A DNA stretch of 64,000 nucleotides from Neocallimastix lanati (nom. inval.) (GCA_016946835.1 JACVTC010000050.1:181001-245000), one strand, 5' to 3'. Counted from the first letter of the stretch, positions 46,164 through 58,479 are shown. Notes: a model not told the origin generated them from the letters alone. Program-made: numbers and translations.

Positions 46164-48009
46164 ATAAGTAAAAAACATATTCATTGAATCACATATAATA
46201 TAAATATTATATATAAAAATAAATATTAATAATTTGTTAATATATATATGCATATTAATTGTATATTATAAATAATCATTCATATCATCAAATCATACAT
46301 ATAATTTATTATTGTTTCATAAATTTAATATCACTATTTGTTATTTTATGATATAATAATTAATTCATTTTTTCTTACAAATATATATATTTAATAAATT
46401 ATTTTATATCATTAATGCTCAATTTTTTTTTTATGAAAAAAGTCGAAAATATGCTTTATTACTTAATAACTATGGATTAAGATATAAGGTGAAGATTATT
46501 GGATTTGATCGTCCGAATATTGATGGATCAGATCCAATTTATTTTAAAGAATCCAAGAAAAGTTCAAAAAAGAATTCCAAAAAAATAAAGAATATTTTTA
46601 GAAAAAGTTCGAAAACATCGATTGCTACAAGTTGCTCGAGTGATGCTACTTTAATAACGGATTCCGTTGAAACTATAAAGCAATCATATAACCATTACAA
46701 TCATTTTCAAAATAATATAAATATAAATGATGATAATACTAATAATAATAATAATAATAATAAAAGTAATGTTGATAATGATGATATTTTAGATGATGAT
46801 GGAAATATGCTTAACAAAATTAATAATATTGATCATTATAATTATGATAATAATGTTAATAATGATATTAATATTAATGAAGAAATTAATAAAGATGAAA
46901 TTAATGATTTAAAAAAATTGAAGAAGAGTAAGGTTGATTTAAAGGTTTATGCAGAATGGGTGGAAGGTATTATTGATGTATTAGGAATTAAACGATGCCA
47001 TTTAATGTCACTATGTATTGGAGGATTATATGTTATGGGATGTGTAAAATATTTTAAACATCCAGAAAAAATTGCAAGTCCTCTTTATCTAATAGCGCCA
47101 TGGGTAACACCAAAGAAATGTGTTTTACCTGTACGTTTTGTGGACACTTTTGTTCCTACATCAGTAATTCGTGCTGCAATGTCTTGCTATTACAGAACAA
47201 TAGGGTTAATGGTACCCAGTGCTCAAAAAAATCCCAATGCGATTATGTTTAAATTAGTACATGTTGATGAAAAAGCCGATCCGTTAGGTGGACGACGCCT
47301 ATTATTTTCAAAAATTCTAAAAAGTGGTTTTTTTAAAAATGAAACCAAACATTTATGTCATGACGATTGGTAAGTCATTTTTATTTTTAAATATTTAAGT
47401 AAATAAGAAAAAAATAAATAAATAAATAAAAATAAATAAATAAAAATAAATAAATAAATAAAAATAAATAAAAATAAATAAAAATAAATAAATAAATATA
47501 AATATATAAATATAAATAAATAAATATAAATAAATATAAATAAATAAATAAATAAATTATTAATTAATAAAATATTAATCAATTTAATGTCAATAAAATT
47601 ATTATTATTGTTAAAATTTTCATTAATTATTATTACCATATTTATTCTTATAATTATTATTATTATTATTTTTTTTTATTATTATTTAATATATATATTA
47701 CATACATTAATATAATTCTTTTAAAATTATAATAGGGAATTAGGTTTTGGAGTCAATCCAAATAATAAGTTAGATTTTTCAACCATTGAAAAAGATGTTA
47801 TCATTTATCACGGTACTAAAGATAAATTAATTCCGGCAAAAAGTTCAAAATATTTAGTGAAAAAATGGAATTCTAAATATAAAGCAGAACTTCATATTAA
47901 AAAAGGAAAAGATCATTCAACTATTAAAGGATCATGTTTACATGATATTTTTAACAGTATTAATGAGCACTCACTAAATAATAGCACCAATGAATTACCT
48001 GTAAATTAA
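45716..48009 (+). CDS. Alpha/beta-hydrolase with Cys in the nucleophile position
   Basis: Three exons: 45716-45972, 46443-47369 and 47736-48009, giving 485 residues. The fold is visible as LPNGTKVGLTEAGDPNGTPA (first strands), MMSGMGMHR (oxyanion loop region), VKIIGFDRPNIDGSDP, and a nucleophile elbow CHLMSLCIGGLYVMG. Counting G-x-Nuc-x-G-G back from GG279-280 puts Cys277 where Ser is usual; Ser275 occupies the leading Gly position. Asp424 (YHGTKDKLIP) and His455 (GKDHSTI) are in the expected places, so a Cys-His-Asp triad is plausible. Residues about 120-250 are a low-complexity Ser/Lys then Asn/Asp insert between the core strands. No signal peptide or membrane anchor is seen. Substrate is unknown; lipase-like, epoxide-hydrolase-like or noncatalytic roles are all possible. 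Confidence 0.85.
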
Positions 48010-48011
48010 AA

Positions 48012-48051
<40 letters not shown>

Positions 48052-48064
48052 TTTTATCCTTTTT

Positions 48065-48109
<45 letters not shown>

Positions 48110-50627
48110 TATATAATATCCAATTATATAATATTTTATTATTATTATCTTACATATATTATATAATTCTAAATTACTTTTATTGTTAAATAAAGGTAAC
48201 AATCAAAACAACTAATAATATATATCAAAAAGTTATCATAAATATCGAAATATCATTAATATTATAATTAACTTTTTTTTATTTTATATATAAAATTATC
48301 CGAATTTATTTTATTATTTTACTTTTTTTATTAGTATTAACCATTGAATAAATGTATAATATTATTAATTAAAATTAAAAATTAAAATTAAAATAAAATA
48401 AAAACCTATTTTTTTTTTTTTTTTAATTTATTTAAATAACAATATTATATCATTATCATTATTAATATTTTACATATCATAAAAAAAAATTATAAAATAT
48501 AAAACATAAAATATGAAATATGAAATATAAAATATAAATTATAAATTATAAAAAAAAAATAATAATAAAATAAAATAAAAAATAAAAAATAAAAATTATA
48601 GTATAGTATAAATAAACAATTATTATATAATTTTTTTTTTATTTCTTTATTTTTATTTTTTATTTATTATTATTAATAATTTGGGAATATAATTAATATG
48701 TATTTAAATTATATTTATTATTATTTTTTTTATACATAAAGAAAAGAAAAAGAAAAAAAATAATATTTTTTTTTTTTAAAAAAAAAAAACTCCCTTTTTT
48801 TTTAAAAAAATAAATAAATAAAAGATAATAATAATAATAATAATAATAATAATTAATTTTCTGTATTAAATATACCATCATTAATTATTTAATATATTTG
48901 TATTATTTTATCTATATTTTTAATATTTTATGTATTTTTTAATATTTTATTTATAATTTTTTTTTTTTTATTTTTATTTTTTCAACAAGGTTCATATAAG
49001 TAGTTAAAAATGTGGTTTTAGTGTAATAAAAAAAAAATGTTAATTAACACATAATTTGTTTTATATAAATTAAATAATACAAAAATTATAATCTTTATTT
49101 AATAAAAAAAAAAAAAAAAAACGAGGTTTTTCATTTTTTTCATTTTTTTTTTTTTAATAAAAATGTCGGCATAAAATAGGAGACAAATTCAAAACATATA
49201 AATTATAATGTGATAATGTGTAAAAAAAAAAAAATTATAAATTATATAAATTAAAAACTACAAACATACCTATTTTAATATACTTAAATCACAATAATAA
49301 GGAATAATAATAGCAATAATAATAAATACAAAAAAGTTCTTTATAATTTTATTATGTTGTTTAATAGAAAGACTTTTTTAGGTGATGTTATAGACTAATA
49401 AGTTCATATCTATTATTGATAATTGATGATTATAATAAAACATTAGTATTATATTTATATAAAACAATACAATTAAAGTTTTATTATTATTATTATTATT
49501 AATTATTCAATATAATCAAAGATTAATCCGTTTTTTAATTTTTATATTTTATTATTTATAATAACATTTTATAATATTTTTTAATAATTATAAACATGTG
49601 TAATATATTATATCATATGAAATATATAAAAAAAATAAAATAATTAAAATAAAATATAAAAAGACATTGAATTATTGTTAATATAAAGGTATTTGATTAA
49701 TTTAATATAATTTAATATAGAGTTTAAATAGTGTTTTATGTAGATTGTATAATATTTTCATAATATGAGTATATTTTGCATTTTTTTTTTTTTTTTTTTT
49801 TTTTATTATTATATTAAATTCTTTATTGAATATTCTTAGCATTTGTATTCAGCGGTTAATATATAATAGTGTCATTTATATGTTTAATTTTAAAAAGTAT
49901 ATTACTAAAAAAAAATTTTTTTTCTAATAAATTTAATATATATAATCATATTAAATAATATATAATATATATTTTTTGTATATGAGATATATTTAATTCA
50001 TTTATTTTAATATTAAATTAATAAATAATTTATTATATTATCAATAAAAAATTATATATATAAATATATATAACGTATAAAACATATCTTTGAAAAAAAA
50101 AAAATTTACCATATAAAATTGGTTTTATTTATTTGGATAAAAATTATACAAAAATAAGTTTTTTTTTTTTTTTTTTTTTTAAAAAAAATTACAAATTAAA
50201 AATTTTTAGCATAATTATTTTTTTTTTCTTTTAATTTAACACATGTGGTAATGACAAAAAAAAAAAAATATAGAATCAAAGATATGATATACAAAAAAGA
50301 AAAAAGAAAAAGAAAAAGAAAAAAGTTATTATAATTACAAAATATGAATAATATAAATTAGCTTTTTAAAATCGTTTCATTTTATTTTGTCATTTTATTT
50401 TATTTAGCATTAATATATAAATAAGGAAATTTTTATTTATTACGTGTAATTGTTATTCATTACACTAAAATTTTTTTTTTTTTTGATATTTGTGTGAATG
50501 AAAAAAATTTATTTTATGAAGTATTTCGAAATATATATATATATTCAATTGATTATGATAAATTTAAAATATATATTGATTTGTTCACGCTTTCTCTATT
50601 TCACACGTCATCTCTAATGGAGTTAAA

Positions 50628-50742
50628 TTAGATTAATTTATATATATATTATGTTTATATTTAATTTAATCTATTAGTGTACATAAAAATTAGATTAATT
50701 TATATATATTTTACGTTTAATTTAATCTATTAATGTACATAA
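50628..50742. repeat. Tandem repeat with internal inverted repeat
   Basis: Two units (50628-50688 and 50690-50742) each begin TTAGATTAATTTATATATAT and end TTTAATCTATTA.TGTACATAA. TTAGATTAA and TTAATCTA within a unit are inverted, so each unit can fold into a hairpin. Confidence 0.8.
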
Positions 50743-51309
50743 CAATACAATTTTTTTATTATTTATTTTGTCTCTGTTTTTTTTTAATATATTTATATAT
50801 GAAGTAATCCATATATTCTAGTACATTAAAATTAATAAATTTGAGCAATCAATAAATATATTTATTATACAAATAATAAAAATATTTAAGATAATTACTT
50901 TTTATATATATATTTTTAATTATTTTTTTATTTTGTTCATTTATGAATTTTTTTCATTATTATTATATTTTTATCAAGATTAAATCGAGAATTTATATTT
51001 TAATTTGAAATTAAATATAATAATTATTTATTTATTATTTTATTATTTATTATTTATTCTTCATGATTTATTATTTGTTATTCATGATTTATTATTTATT
51101 ATCCTTTATAATATTTTTTTATAATAAACAAAAGAAATAAAAAAGAGTTTATCATGGAAAATTAATATATATTTAATGAAAAAAAATTTTTTTTAAATTT
51201 ATTATAATACAAAAATATTATAATTTAAAATTAGAATGAAAATGATATTAAATGATAATAAAAAATTAATAAAAAATTAATAAAAAAAAAAGATTTCTTT
51301 TACTTATAA

Positions 51310-51740
51310 ACCAATCAAGTTCTATCCTGGTTGTTAGTCTGTGTGAGATAGCATACGTAAGGTTCCTGGTTTGATTCGGCCCTTTGACCATTTTCCATGT
51401 TTTCCTCACAAGAGATTTCTAAGGAATATGATAGTTAGGGTTATAGTTAAGTATTTCCCTTCATATATATATTATTCTAAATTTCCTAAGTAATATAGAC
51501 AAGATACTGTGCTAACTATGACCTCTCTTCAAAGGGAATTTAGGAACCTGAGAAACACTCCAAGAAAAAGCATAATAGAAAATAATATGCATGTCAGACT
51601 ACCAATGATGAACACTCAATGGTGGTCCAGCAAGAACATTATCTGTTTAAAATATACGGAAGTGCTGTGACTCAATATTACCATGCCCTTGAGGGTTGAT
51701 AATAAGGGCGGTACACACCGGAAATAAAAAAAAAATAAAT
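51310..51740 (+). mobile_element. SINE-like element, copy 1 (tRNA-type promoter, A-rich tail)
   Basis: A 415-bp island standing out from its surroundings in base composition and complexity, with no open reading frame. It begins near AACCAATCAAGTTCTATCCT. A possible A box (GGTTGTTAGTCTGTGTG, 51330-51346) is followed by a good B box GGTTTGATTCG at 51368-51378, the spacing of a tRNA-derived RNA polymerase III promoter. The body ends GGGCGGTACACACCGG and passes into an A-rich tail, AAATAAAAAAAAAATAAAT (51722-51740). The copy at 18716-19120 shares the box region and some downstream blocks. The tail, promoter and repetition are what a SINE should show. A single-copy RNA polymerase III gene is the alternative. 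Confidence 0.65.
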
Positions 51741-52399
51741 AAAAACAAGTATACCAAAAAAAATTTATAGATAATATATATAAATGTATTAATTTTAAAT
51801 CATAACTATATTTTTAAAATAAAAATAAAATTAAATGAATTGATTCTACATTCAATATTTATTATTAAAGAATGAAACATTTTGTAATATTTTGTCATTT
51901 TAATATTTTTTAAACTTTTTTATATATATATAATTTTAATACTTTGCTAATTATAATAATTAGTTAATATCAAAACCAATAGTATAAAAATATATTGTAG
52001 CGTATAGATTTAAGAACTTTCAATTTTTTTTTTTTCATAAATATATTTTAAATTTATCTATTTAAGCAATAATATTTATATACTTCTTTTATTATTTCAT
52101 TAAAAATTAATATTCAAAACCATTGAACTATTATTATATTCTGATATTTAATTTTTTATTAGTTAATCAATTTTAATTTTTTTTTTTTTAGTTAATCAAT
52201 TTTAATTTTTTTTTTTTTAAAGTAACAATTATATTTAGTTTGTGTAAAAAATTCATCAACATAGTAACATCAGTTTGTATATTTTATTCTTTGTTATATG
52301 TATTTGGCCATAATTAATACAAAAATTCATTACAATAAATAAATAAAATAAAGAAATATTTATTTATTTATTTACTAATTTATTTATTTATTTACTAAT

Positions 52400-52433
<34 letters not shown>

Positions 52434-53879
52434 AGTTTCATGTTCATGTTTTTTTTTTGTGTTTATAATATAAAAATTTTTTTATGAATTTTAAAAAAAA
52501 AATAATTTTTTTTTAAAAAAAGAAAAAAGTTAATTGGTAAAATTTTTAATAATTATAATAAAATTATTATAAATGATCAACTATTTTAATTATTATATAT
52601 TATTTTTGTATTAGTTTTTAATAATATTATAAATAATAATTTAATTATTATTTATAATATTAATTTATATTATAAGTGTATTATAAATTTAATAAACCAA
52701 TTTAATTTAAAGTTGAGCTAATCAATAAAATAATTTATAATTTTTTATTATTAATATAGGGTTTAATTTAAACATAAAAAAAAACATTATTTTATTATTT
52801 AATAAAGTTTTTATCAAACGTTCTACACTGATTGTGCTAATTTTGATACAAGTTAATTTACATATATAAGCATTATAATACAGATATTTAAATATACAAT
52901 TTTTAACTTTAAAATAGAAAGGTTACTTAAATAAATGAAAAATGTAATTTATTAAAAACTTCCATTTCTGATATTATAATATCTAATAAAAATATTTATT
53001 AATTATAAATTAAGAATTAATTAAAATAATTTATAAAGGACAAAATAAATAAAAAAATATTCATATATTTAATTTTAAATAATATTAATATATATTATTA
53101 AAAATATATTTTTTATATTATGTATATTATTATTTATATTTTAAATTGATAATAATTTTTAAAATTTTTTTTATATTTATTAAAGTTAAATATAATTATT
53201 TATATTAAGCATATTTATAAATTGTAATATAATAATATTGAATAGATATAAAAAAATACAAAAATTTATTTATTATATATTATATATATTATATTTCAAT
53301 ATATTTTTATTATATATATATTTTATTTTATTTTATTTTATTTTATTTTATTTATTTTTTTTTTTTTTTTTTTTACTCAAATACATTAATTTTTCATACT
53401 AATATTAAAATAATAAAATAGTATATAAACATAATTTTAGAACTTTTTTATAAAATAAACAGTTTAAAAAAAAAAAAATAGAAAAATAAAAAAAATTTTT
53501 TTAATATTAATAAAAATATTAAAAAGATTTTATTATAAAATAAATTTTTTATAGAAAATAGTATTATATTTATTTATTTATTTATTATTTCATTTTATTA
53601 AAAAAATAATAATAATAAAATATTATTAGATTCTTTCATAAGGTTAAAAACAATAGATTTAAAATTATTAATATAATAAAAAAAGTAAGAAACTTGTAAA
53701 TAATAAAATCGAAGGATAAATAAAAAAAGATCGAGATAAAAAAGTATATATTATTTTTAATATTAAGAATAAAATTAGTTAAATAATAAAAATAAATTAA
53801 TTAAAAAACTATCATCAATAAAATTTAAATTAAAAAAATAAAAATTTAATATAAATAAAAAGAAAATTATAGAATTAAA

Positions 53880-55222
53880 ATGGCAGCTCCACCTCAAAGC
53901 GGAAAGTCTACAGTTGACTATATTAATGATGTTGTAAAAATTGGTGAAATTGTCACCCAACCTATTACTGATAAATGGTTTTATTGGGCAATGTTAACTT
54001 TTATTCTTCACCATAAAGATTGGAAATATGCAAACTTTAACATTGCTATATTAATGTGGGTAATTCATTCTATTGCTTTAATGTATCCAAAAATTCAAGC
54101 ATTTAGGGAATCGAATGTTCCTGAAGCTGAAAAATTAACCGGTACTGATAAATGGAAATTTATAGATGTTCCACCATTCATCTTTTATTATATTTCTGAA
54201 ATAATTGGTGATTGGTAAGTTATAAATTTATATATAAATACCAAATATCTAAAATATTTCAAAAAAAATATATATAATAATAAAAATATAAGTAAATAAA
54301 ACAAAAACTCAAAATAAATTACAATTATAAAGTGTATATTTTTGTATTTATTTGTTTATATATTTTATAAAATATTCAAAAAAAATTAAAAATAAGAATA
54401 TAAAAAATAAATACTATCACATCTTCATAATAAATTGAAATTTTAATGTATTATTTTTGTATTTATTTCGTTTACTTATTTTTTTATATATAATTTATTA
54501 GGTATGTAGTTTTTATTCTTAAACAAATAGTATCCCGTAAAAAATATGGAATTGCTGGAGTTTTATGTATACTTTCAAATTGTATTAAACTTATAATTTG
54601 TGTATTTTTATTTACCGGGGATGATCAATGTAGTTTAAAAGGTAATAAACCTGAGAATTTCAATTGTTTCCGTGATTCAGAATTATGGAAAACTTATCAA
54701 AAATTAGAATGCTTAAATATCCTTTGTATTGCTTTGTACTATGGTGCTTGTTTATTTATTTTATATACTACTAAGGATGATTATGAAAGTCAAAGTAAAC
54801 TTAATCCTTCTTCATTTACTCTTATTAAGCGTTTCCGTCGTGATTCTAAATACCGTATGATGTTCTCATGCCTCTGTGCTTTAGTATCTTGCTGTTTCGG
54901 TATTCCATTTATTGTTGATACTTTCACTAGAAATTTCACTTTTAGACTTGAAGTTACTAGAGAAGCAATTATGAGTCTTACTTATTATATGGTATATATT
55001 GACCAAATTCTTAAATCTGAACAAAGTGGTGGTCAAGCCTTCCGTTCAACTACAAATGATCAATCTACAAATAATTATTCTGGTAATCACAGTGGTAAGA
55101 TGGGCTTCTCATCAAAGGGTGTATTAGATAGCAGTAAAATACATGATAATGAATATGGTGCTACTCCATGGAGCAATAATTACAGTAGTAACTATAATAG
55201 CAATTATAATAGTAACTATTAA
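53880..55222 (+). CDS. Unrecognised multi-pass membrane protein
   Basis: Two exons, 53880-54214 and 54502-55222, give 351 residues. The ATG follows an A-rich leader and no earlier in-frame ATG extends it. Hydrophobic stretches suggest about six membrane segments: near 36-52, 55-72 (AILMWVIHSIALMYP), 98-125 (PPFIFYYISEIIGDWYVVFI), 128-148 (VLCILSNCIKLIICVFLF), 178-196 (LNILCIALYYGACLFILY) and 220-240 (CLCALVSCCFGIPFIV). A motif-like REAIMSLTYYMVYIDQIL follows the last segment. The tail is polar and ends in repeated SNYN units. A Cys-rich loop (about 152-166) lies between segments. I know no family to assign it to. The reading frame is intact with good codon composition, so it is a real gene. 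Confidence 0.8.
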
Positions 55223-56082
55223 TAAATATAATAGGAATGATTATTCTTAAAAGTAGAAAAAAAATAAAATAAAATAAATTAATATATATATAATATAAAT
55301 AAAATATTAAATTATTAATTATAAATTTCGTTAAAATTAATAAATTAATATTATAATATTTTTTTTCTAAAGTATCAATTTTATAATAAATAATAATTTT
55401 TAAATAAAAAAGTTATTTTTTTTATTTCATAAAAATAATTAAAATTAAATACTCATAAAAATTTATTTTTATTTTAATAAGCTCATAGCATTTATTCTAT
55501 ACTATTTTTTATTATAATTTAAATAACTAATAGTTACTGTAATTTTTTATTAATTTCAAAAGAAATTAATTTATAAATTTTATTATAAAAAAAAAAAAAA
55601 AAAGATATAGTAATTAAAATTTTACAATCATTAGATAAATAAAAGCATAGAACATTTTTTTTTTTTTTTTTTTAAAGGTAAAAAAATAGAAAGAAATAAT
55701 TACGCTCTAAAGATATAATTATTAATGTAATTTATTGAAATAATAATAATAATACTAAAAAAATATATATATATATAATAAAAAATAAAAAATAAAAAAT
55801 AAAAAATAAATAATAATTAATAATTAATAATTAATATAAAATAAAATATAAAATATAAAATATAAAAAAAAAATAAAATAAAATAAAATAAAATAAAAAG
55901 ATAATGAATATTAAAGCAACTAAATAATTATAATAAATTGTGAATGAACTTTATCATAGAAAAAAAAATCAAAAGATAAAAAAAAAAAAAAAAAAAAAGA
56001 TTATTTATTATAACAAAATATAAAACTGGTTTATTTTACTTAAATGAATATCAAATATAGCATATAGAAAAAACTTTATATT
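55223..56082. other. Intergenic AT-rich DNA before the LINE cluster
   Basis: A runs, AAAAAT and AAAAT repeats (55780-55900). No gene is seen. It ends in TTATATTATTTTT, the likely target sequence of the first LINE insertion. Confidence 0.65.
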
Positions 56083-56095
56083 TTATATTATTTTT
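56083..56095 (+). repeat. Left target-site duplication of LINE copy A
   Basis: TTATATTATTTTT here is repeated exactly at 58342-58354, directly after the A tail of LINE copy A. Both lie in AT-rich DNA, so chance cannot be fully excluded. Confidence 0.65.
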
Positions 56096-56208
56096 GTTCA
56101 AACAAATCCAGAACGGCCAGAATTCAAACATTAATTAATACTGGTCTATTTTGGTGTATCGGCTCCTTCTCTAAAAATGGTAAAACAAGTTCAGAAGACA
56201 ATGACTAT

Positions 56209-56224
56209 ATTAGACATAATTCTA
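56209..56224 (+). repeat. Left target-site duplication of LINE copy B
   Basis: ATTAGACATAATTCTA, repeated exactly at 57072-57087. The first A of the right copy may belong to the poly(A) tail, so the duplication is 15 or 16 bp. Because it lies in LINE coding sequence, not simple repeat, it is convincing. Confidence 0.9.
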
Positions 56225-57027
56225 GGGTAGAGTTTCAGAAGATTGTCCAAAGTCCTGCCCATGTTGTGGTGAAGGTAATCAATCTTTTGAACATTGGATT
56301 TTTAAATGCGATGCTCTTGCATCTTTTAGATGGAATTCTTTAAATTTCATCGATGATCTCTATGTTTTATTCCTTAGGAAGATTAGAGCGTTTAATCCTC
56401 TTTCTTCCTATGACTCTATTTCTGATTTTGAAGATTATATCAATCATTATATATACTTGTTCCTTCTTGGTGGGACTTTAGTTTTAAATGAGCTACATTT
56501 CGATAGTGGGGAACAGAGACATTTAAATGAACTACTTTTCAAAGGTTCATCTGAGTCACCTGTTCCAAAAATTGTGGGCTTGGCGGAATTCTTAACAAAT
56601 GCAATACCTATCATAAGTAGTTCGTTTGAGCTATTATTTGATAGGTATTGCAAAATATCAAACTTAACCAAGAGCGTCGACGTCGTACTGATAAGGCATA
56701 ATGAAAATACAGGATTATCATCTATTACTACGAAGGGTGATTCTCGCCCTAGTAGCTCAATAAATGATGAATCCGGGGAGAGTTTAGTGGACACCACACT
56801 ATCTATTTTAAGGATGTTACTTCTAAATTTTATTTCTTTTTTATTTGATAGGAAGGGTAAAATTCCCGCATAGTACAACTTGCCGAAATACATAGTATTT
56901 TCGAGCTTTTTTATTTTTTATTTTTTATTTTTAATTTTTTATTTTTAATTTCTAATGTACTTTTCACCTATATGTATTTTTTAAAATAAAATTTAATAAA
57001 GTTTTTGGAAGTGTATTCTCTTCCCTG

Positions 57028-57071
<44 letters not shown>
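56225..57071 (+). mobile_element. LINE copy B, 5'-truncated, inserted into copy A
   Basis: Starts GGGTAGAGTTTCAGAAGATT, matching copy A from about 57502 on, and runs through the zinc knuckle (CPCCG/CPCCGE region), stop and 3' untranslated region to TTCCCTGTCT plus about 41 A. Close similarity to copy A shows that both are from one subfamily and both are fairly young. Only about 806 bp of the 3' end is present. The open frames on either strand across it are remains of the LINE C-terminus and its mirror. Confidence 0.9.
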
Positions 57072-57074
<3 letters not shown>

Positions 57075-57087
57075 AGACATAATTCTA
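57072..57087 (+). repeat. Right target-site duplication of LINE copy B
   Basis: Second copy of ATTAGACATAATTCTA, between the A tail of copy B and the resumption of copy A at 57088. Confidence 0.9.
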
Positions 57088-58297
57088 CTATGAGTACTTA
57101 TGCTTTATCTCGAGATCTAAGCATTCCTCCTATTGCTGGTGTCTGCGCAGCCTTACAGATTAAATCATTTGCAAAATGGAGTAAATCAAACTGTATTATA
57201 AAGGATCTTATTAAATCTATTCCAAAAATGCATCATTATTCCTGGACTAAAGAATCTAGAACACTGTATAAAAAAATCAAAAAATATAAATGTGAAAAAT
57301 ATGACGATATTTTAGAACGTTACTGGAAATCAGTTGCCAAATTTCAAGGTATTAAAGGTCAAAATTACGATCGTAATAAGTTCTCAAACAATAAAGCTAT
57401 AATTATGCTTAGCTTAAAATATCCCCAATTCAACTTAGGGTTTTCGTGGATTATACGTTTACGCTGTGGTTATAAATACAATACTACTATTGCTATTAGA
57501 ATGGGTAAAGTTTCAGAAGATTGTCCAAAGTATTGCCCCTGTTGTGGCGAAGATAAACAATCTTTTGAACATTGGATTTTTAAATGCGATGCTCTTGCAT
57601 CTTTTAGATGGAATTCTTTAAATTTCATCGATGATCTCTATGTTTTATTCCTTAGGAAGATTAGAGCGTTTAATCCTCTTTCTTCCTATGACTCTATTTC
57701 TAATTTTGAAGATTATATCAATCATTATATATACTTGTTCCTTCTTGGTGGGACTTTAGTTTTAAATGAGCTACATTTCGATAGTGGGGAACAGAGACAA
57801 TTAAATGAACTACTTTTCAAAGGTTCATCTGAGTCACCTGTTCCAAAAATTGTGGGCTTGGCGGAATTCTTAACAAGTGCAATACCTATCATTAGTAGTT
57901 CGTTTGAGCTATTATTTGATAGGTATTGCAAAATACCAAACTTATCCAAGAGCGTCGACGTCGTACTGATAAGGCATAATGATAATACAGGATCGTCATC
58001 TATTGCTACGAAGGATGAATCTCTCCCTAGTAGTTCAATAAATGATGAGTCCGGGGAGAGTTTAGTGGACACCACACTATCTATTTTAAAGATGTTACTT
58101 CTAGGTTTTATTTCTTTTTTATTTGATAGGAAGGGAAAAATTCCCGCATAGTACAACTTGCCGAAATACATAGTAATTTCGAGCTTTTTATTTATTTATT
58201 TTTTAATTTTTTATTTTTAATTTCAAATGTACTTTTCACCTACATGTATTTTTTATAATAAAATTAATAAAGTTTTGGAAGTGTATTATCTTCCCTG

Positions 58298-58341
<44 letters not shown>

Positions 58342-58343
<2 letters not shown>

Positions 58344-58353
58344 ATATTATTTT

Positions 58354-58354
<1 letters not shown>
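58342..58354 (+). repeat. Right target-site duplication of LINE copy A
   Basis: TTATATTATTTTT after the 58302-58341 A tail, matching 56083-56095. It is followed by a 30-base T run of unclear origin. Confidence 0.65.
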
Positions 58355-58399
<45 letters not shown>

Positions 58400-58422
58400 T
58401 TCTATAAATATATTTTCTATTT

Positions 58423-58466
58423 TTTATTTTAAATTTATATATATTTTATATTTTTTATTTTAAATT
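58423..58466 (+). repeat. Left direct repeat flanking the complete LINE (probable target duplication)
   Basis: A 44-bp sequence beginning TTTATTTTAAATTTATAT and ending TTTTTTATTTTAAATT. It recurs as 43 bp at 63175-63217 with one substitution and one missing T. The LINE body starts directly after it at GCCAGAAATC. Confidence 0.75.
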
Positions 58467-58479
58467 GCCAGAAATCAAA

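Larger units (their letters stand above)
48010..53879. other. 5.9-kb gene-free stretch
   Basis: Starts with paired A runs (48016-48049, 48066-48106) after the hydrolase stop. The rest is AT-rich with microsatellites. Exceptions are the SINE-like copy (51310-51740), an inverted-and-tandem repeat (50628-50742), a tandem TTTACTAATTTATTTA run (52353-52430), and small more complex patches at 50580-50625 (TTCACGCTTTCTC, CACACGTCATCTC) and 52810-52880. No open frame with protein-like composition is present. Confidence 0.65.
56096..58341 (+). mobile_element. LINE copy A, 5'-truncated, split by a younger copy
   Basis: The 3' end of a non-LTR retrotransposon. It consists of 56096-56224 joined to 57088-58301, plus an A tail to 58341. 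The left piece encodes SNKSRTARIQTLINTGLFWC and runs in frame into the right piece at TIRHNST/MSTYALSRDLSIPP. The right piece encodes the region after reverse transcriptase, including SWTKESRTLYKKI and the C-terminal zinc knuckle CPKYCPCCGEDKQSFEHW, and stops at TAG 58149-58151. It aligns along its length with the complete LINE next door (NKTRTNNTQKLINKGLRW, TWTKESRTLKRK) but is a distinct subfamily. The 3' untranslated region has AATAAAG shortly before the tail. Endonuclease and reverse transcriptase are absent, so it is dead. Confidence 0.92.

Noticed and set aside
47358-47639. Minus-strand Phe/Ile/Tyr-rich open frame
   Set aside because: It lies in intron 2 of the hydrolase and reads through AAAT repeats.
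56096-57087. Tandem LINE fragments with a 430-bp internal deletion in the first
   Set aside because: The exact ATTAGACATAATTCTA duplication and the continuous frame of the outer copy fit nested insertion better.
57090-58151. A separate 353-residue gene starting at the ATG at 57090
   Set aside because: The ATG is an internal Met of the LINE protein; the frame continues upstream across the copy B insertion.
56447-58171. Two 148-codon minus-strand open frames over the LINE fragments
   Set aside because: They are mirror readings of the LINE C-terminal coding region; the plus strand carries the zinc knuckle and the homology.
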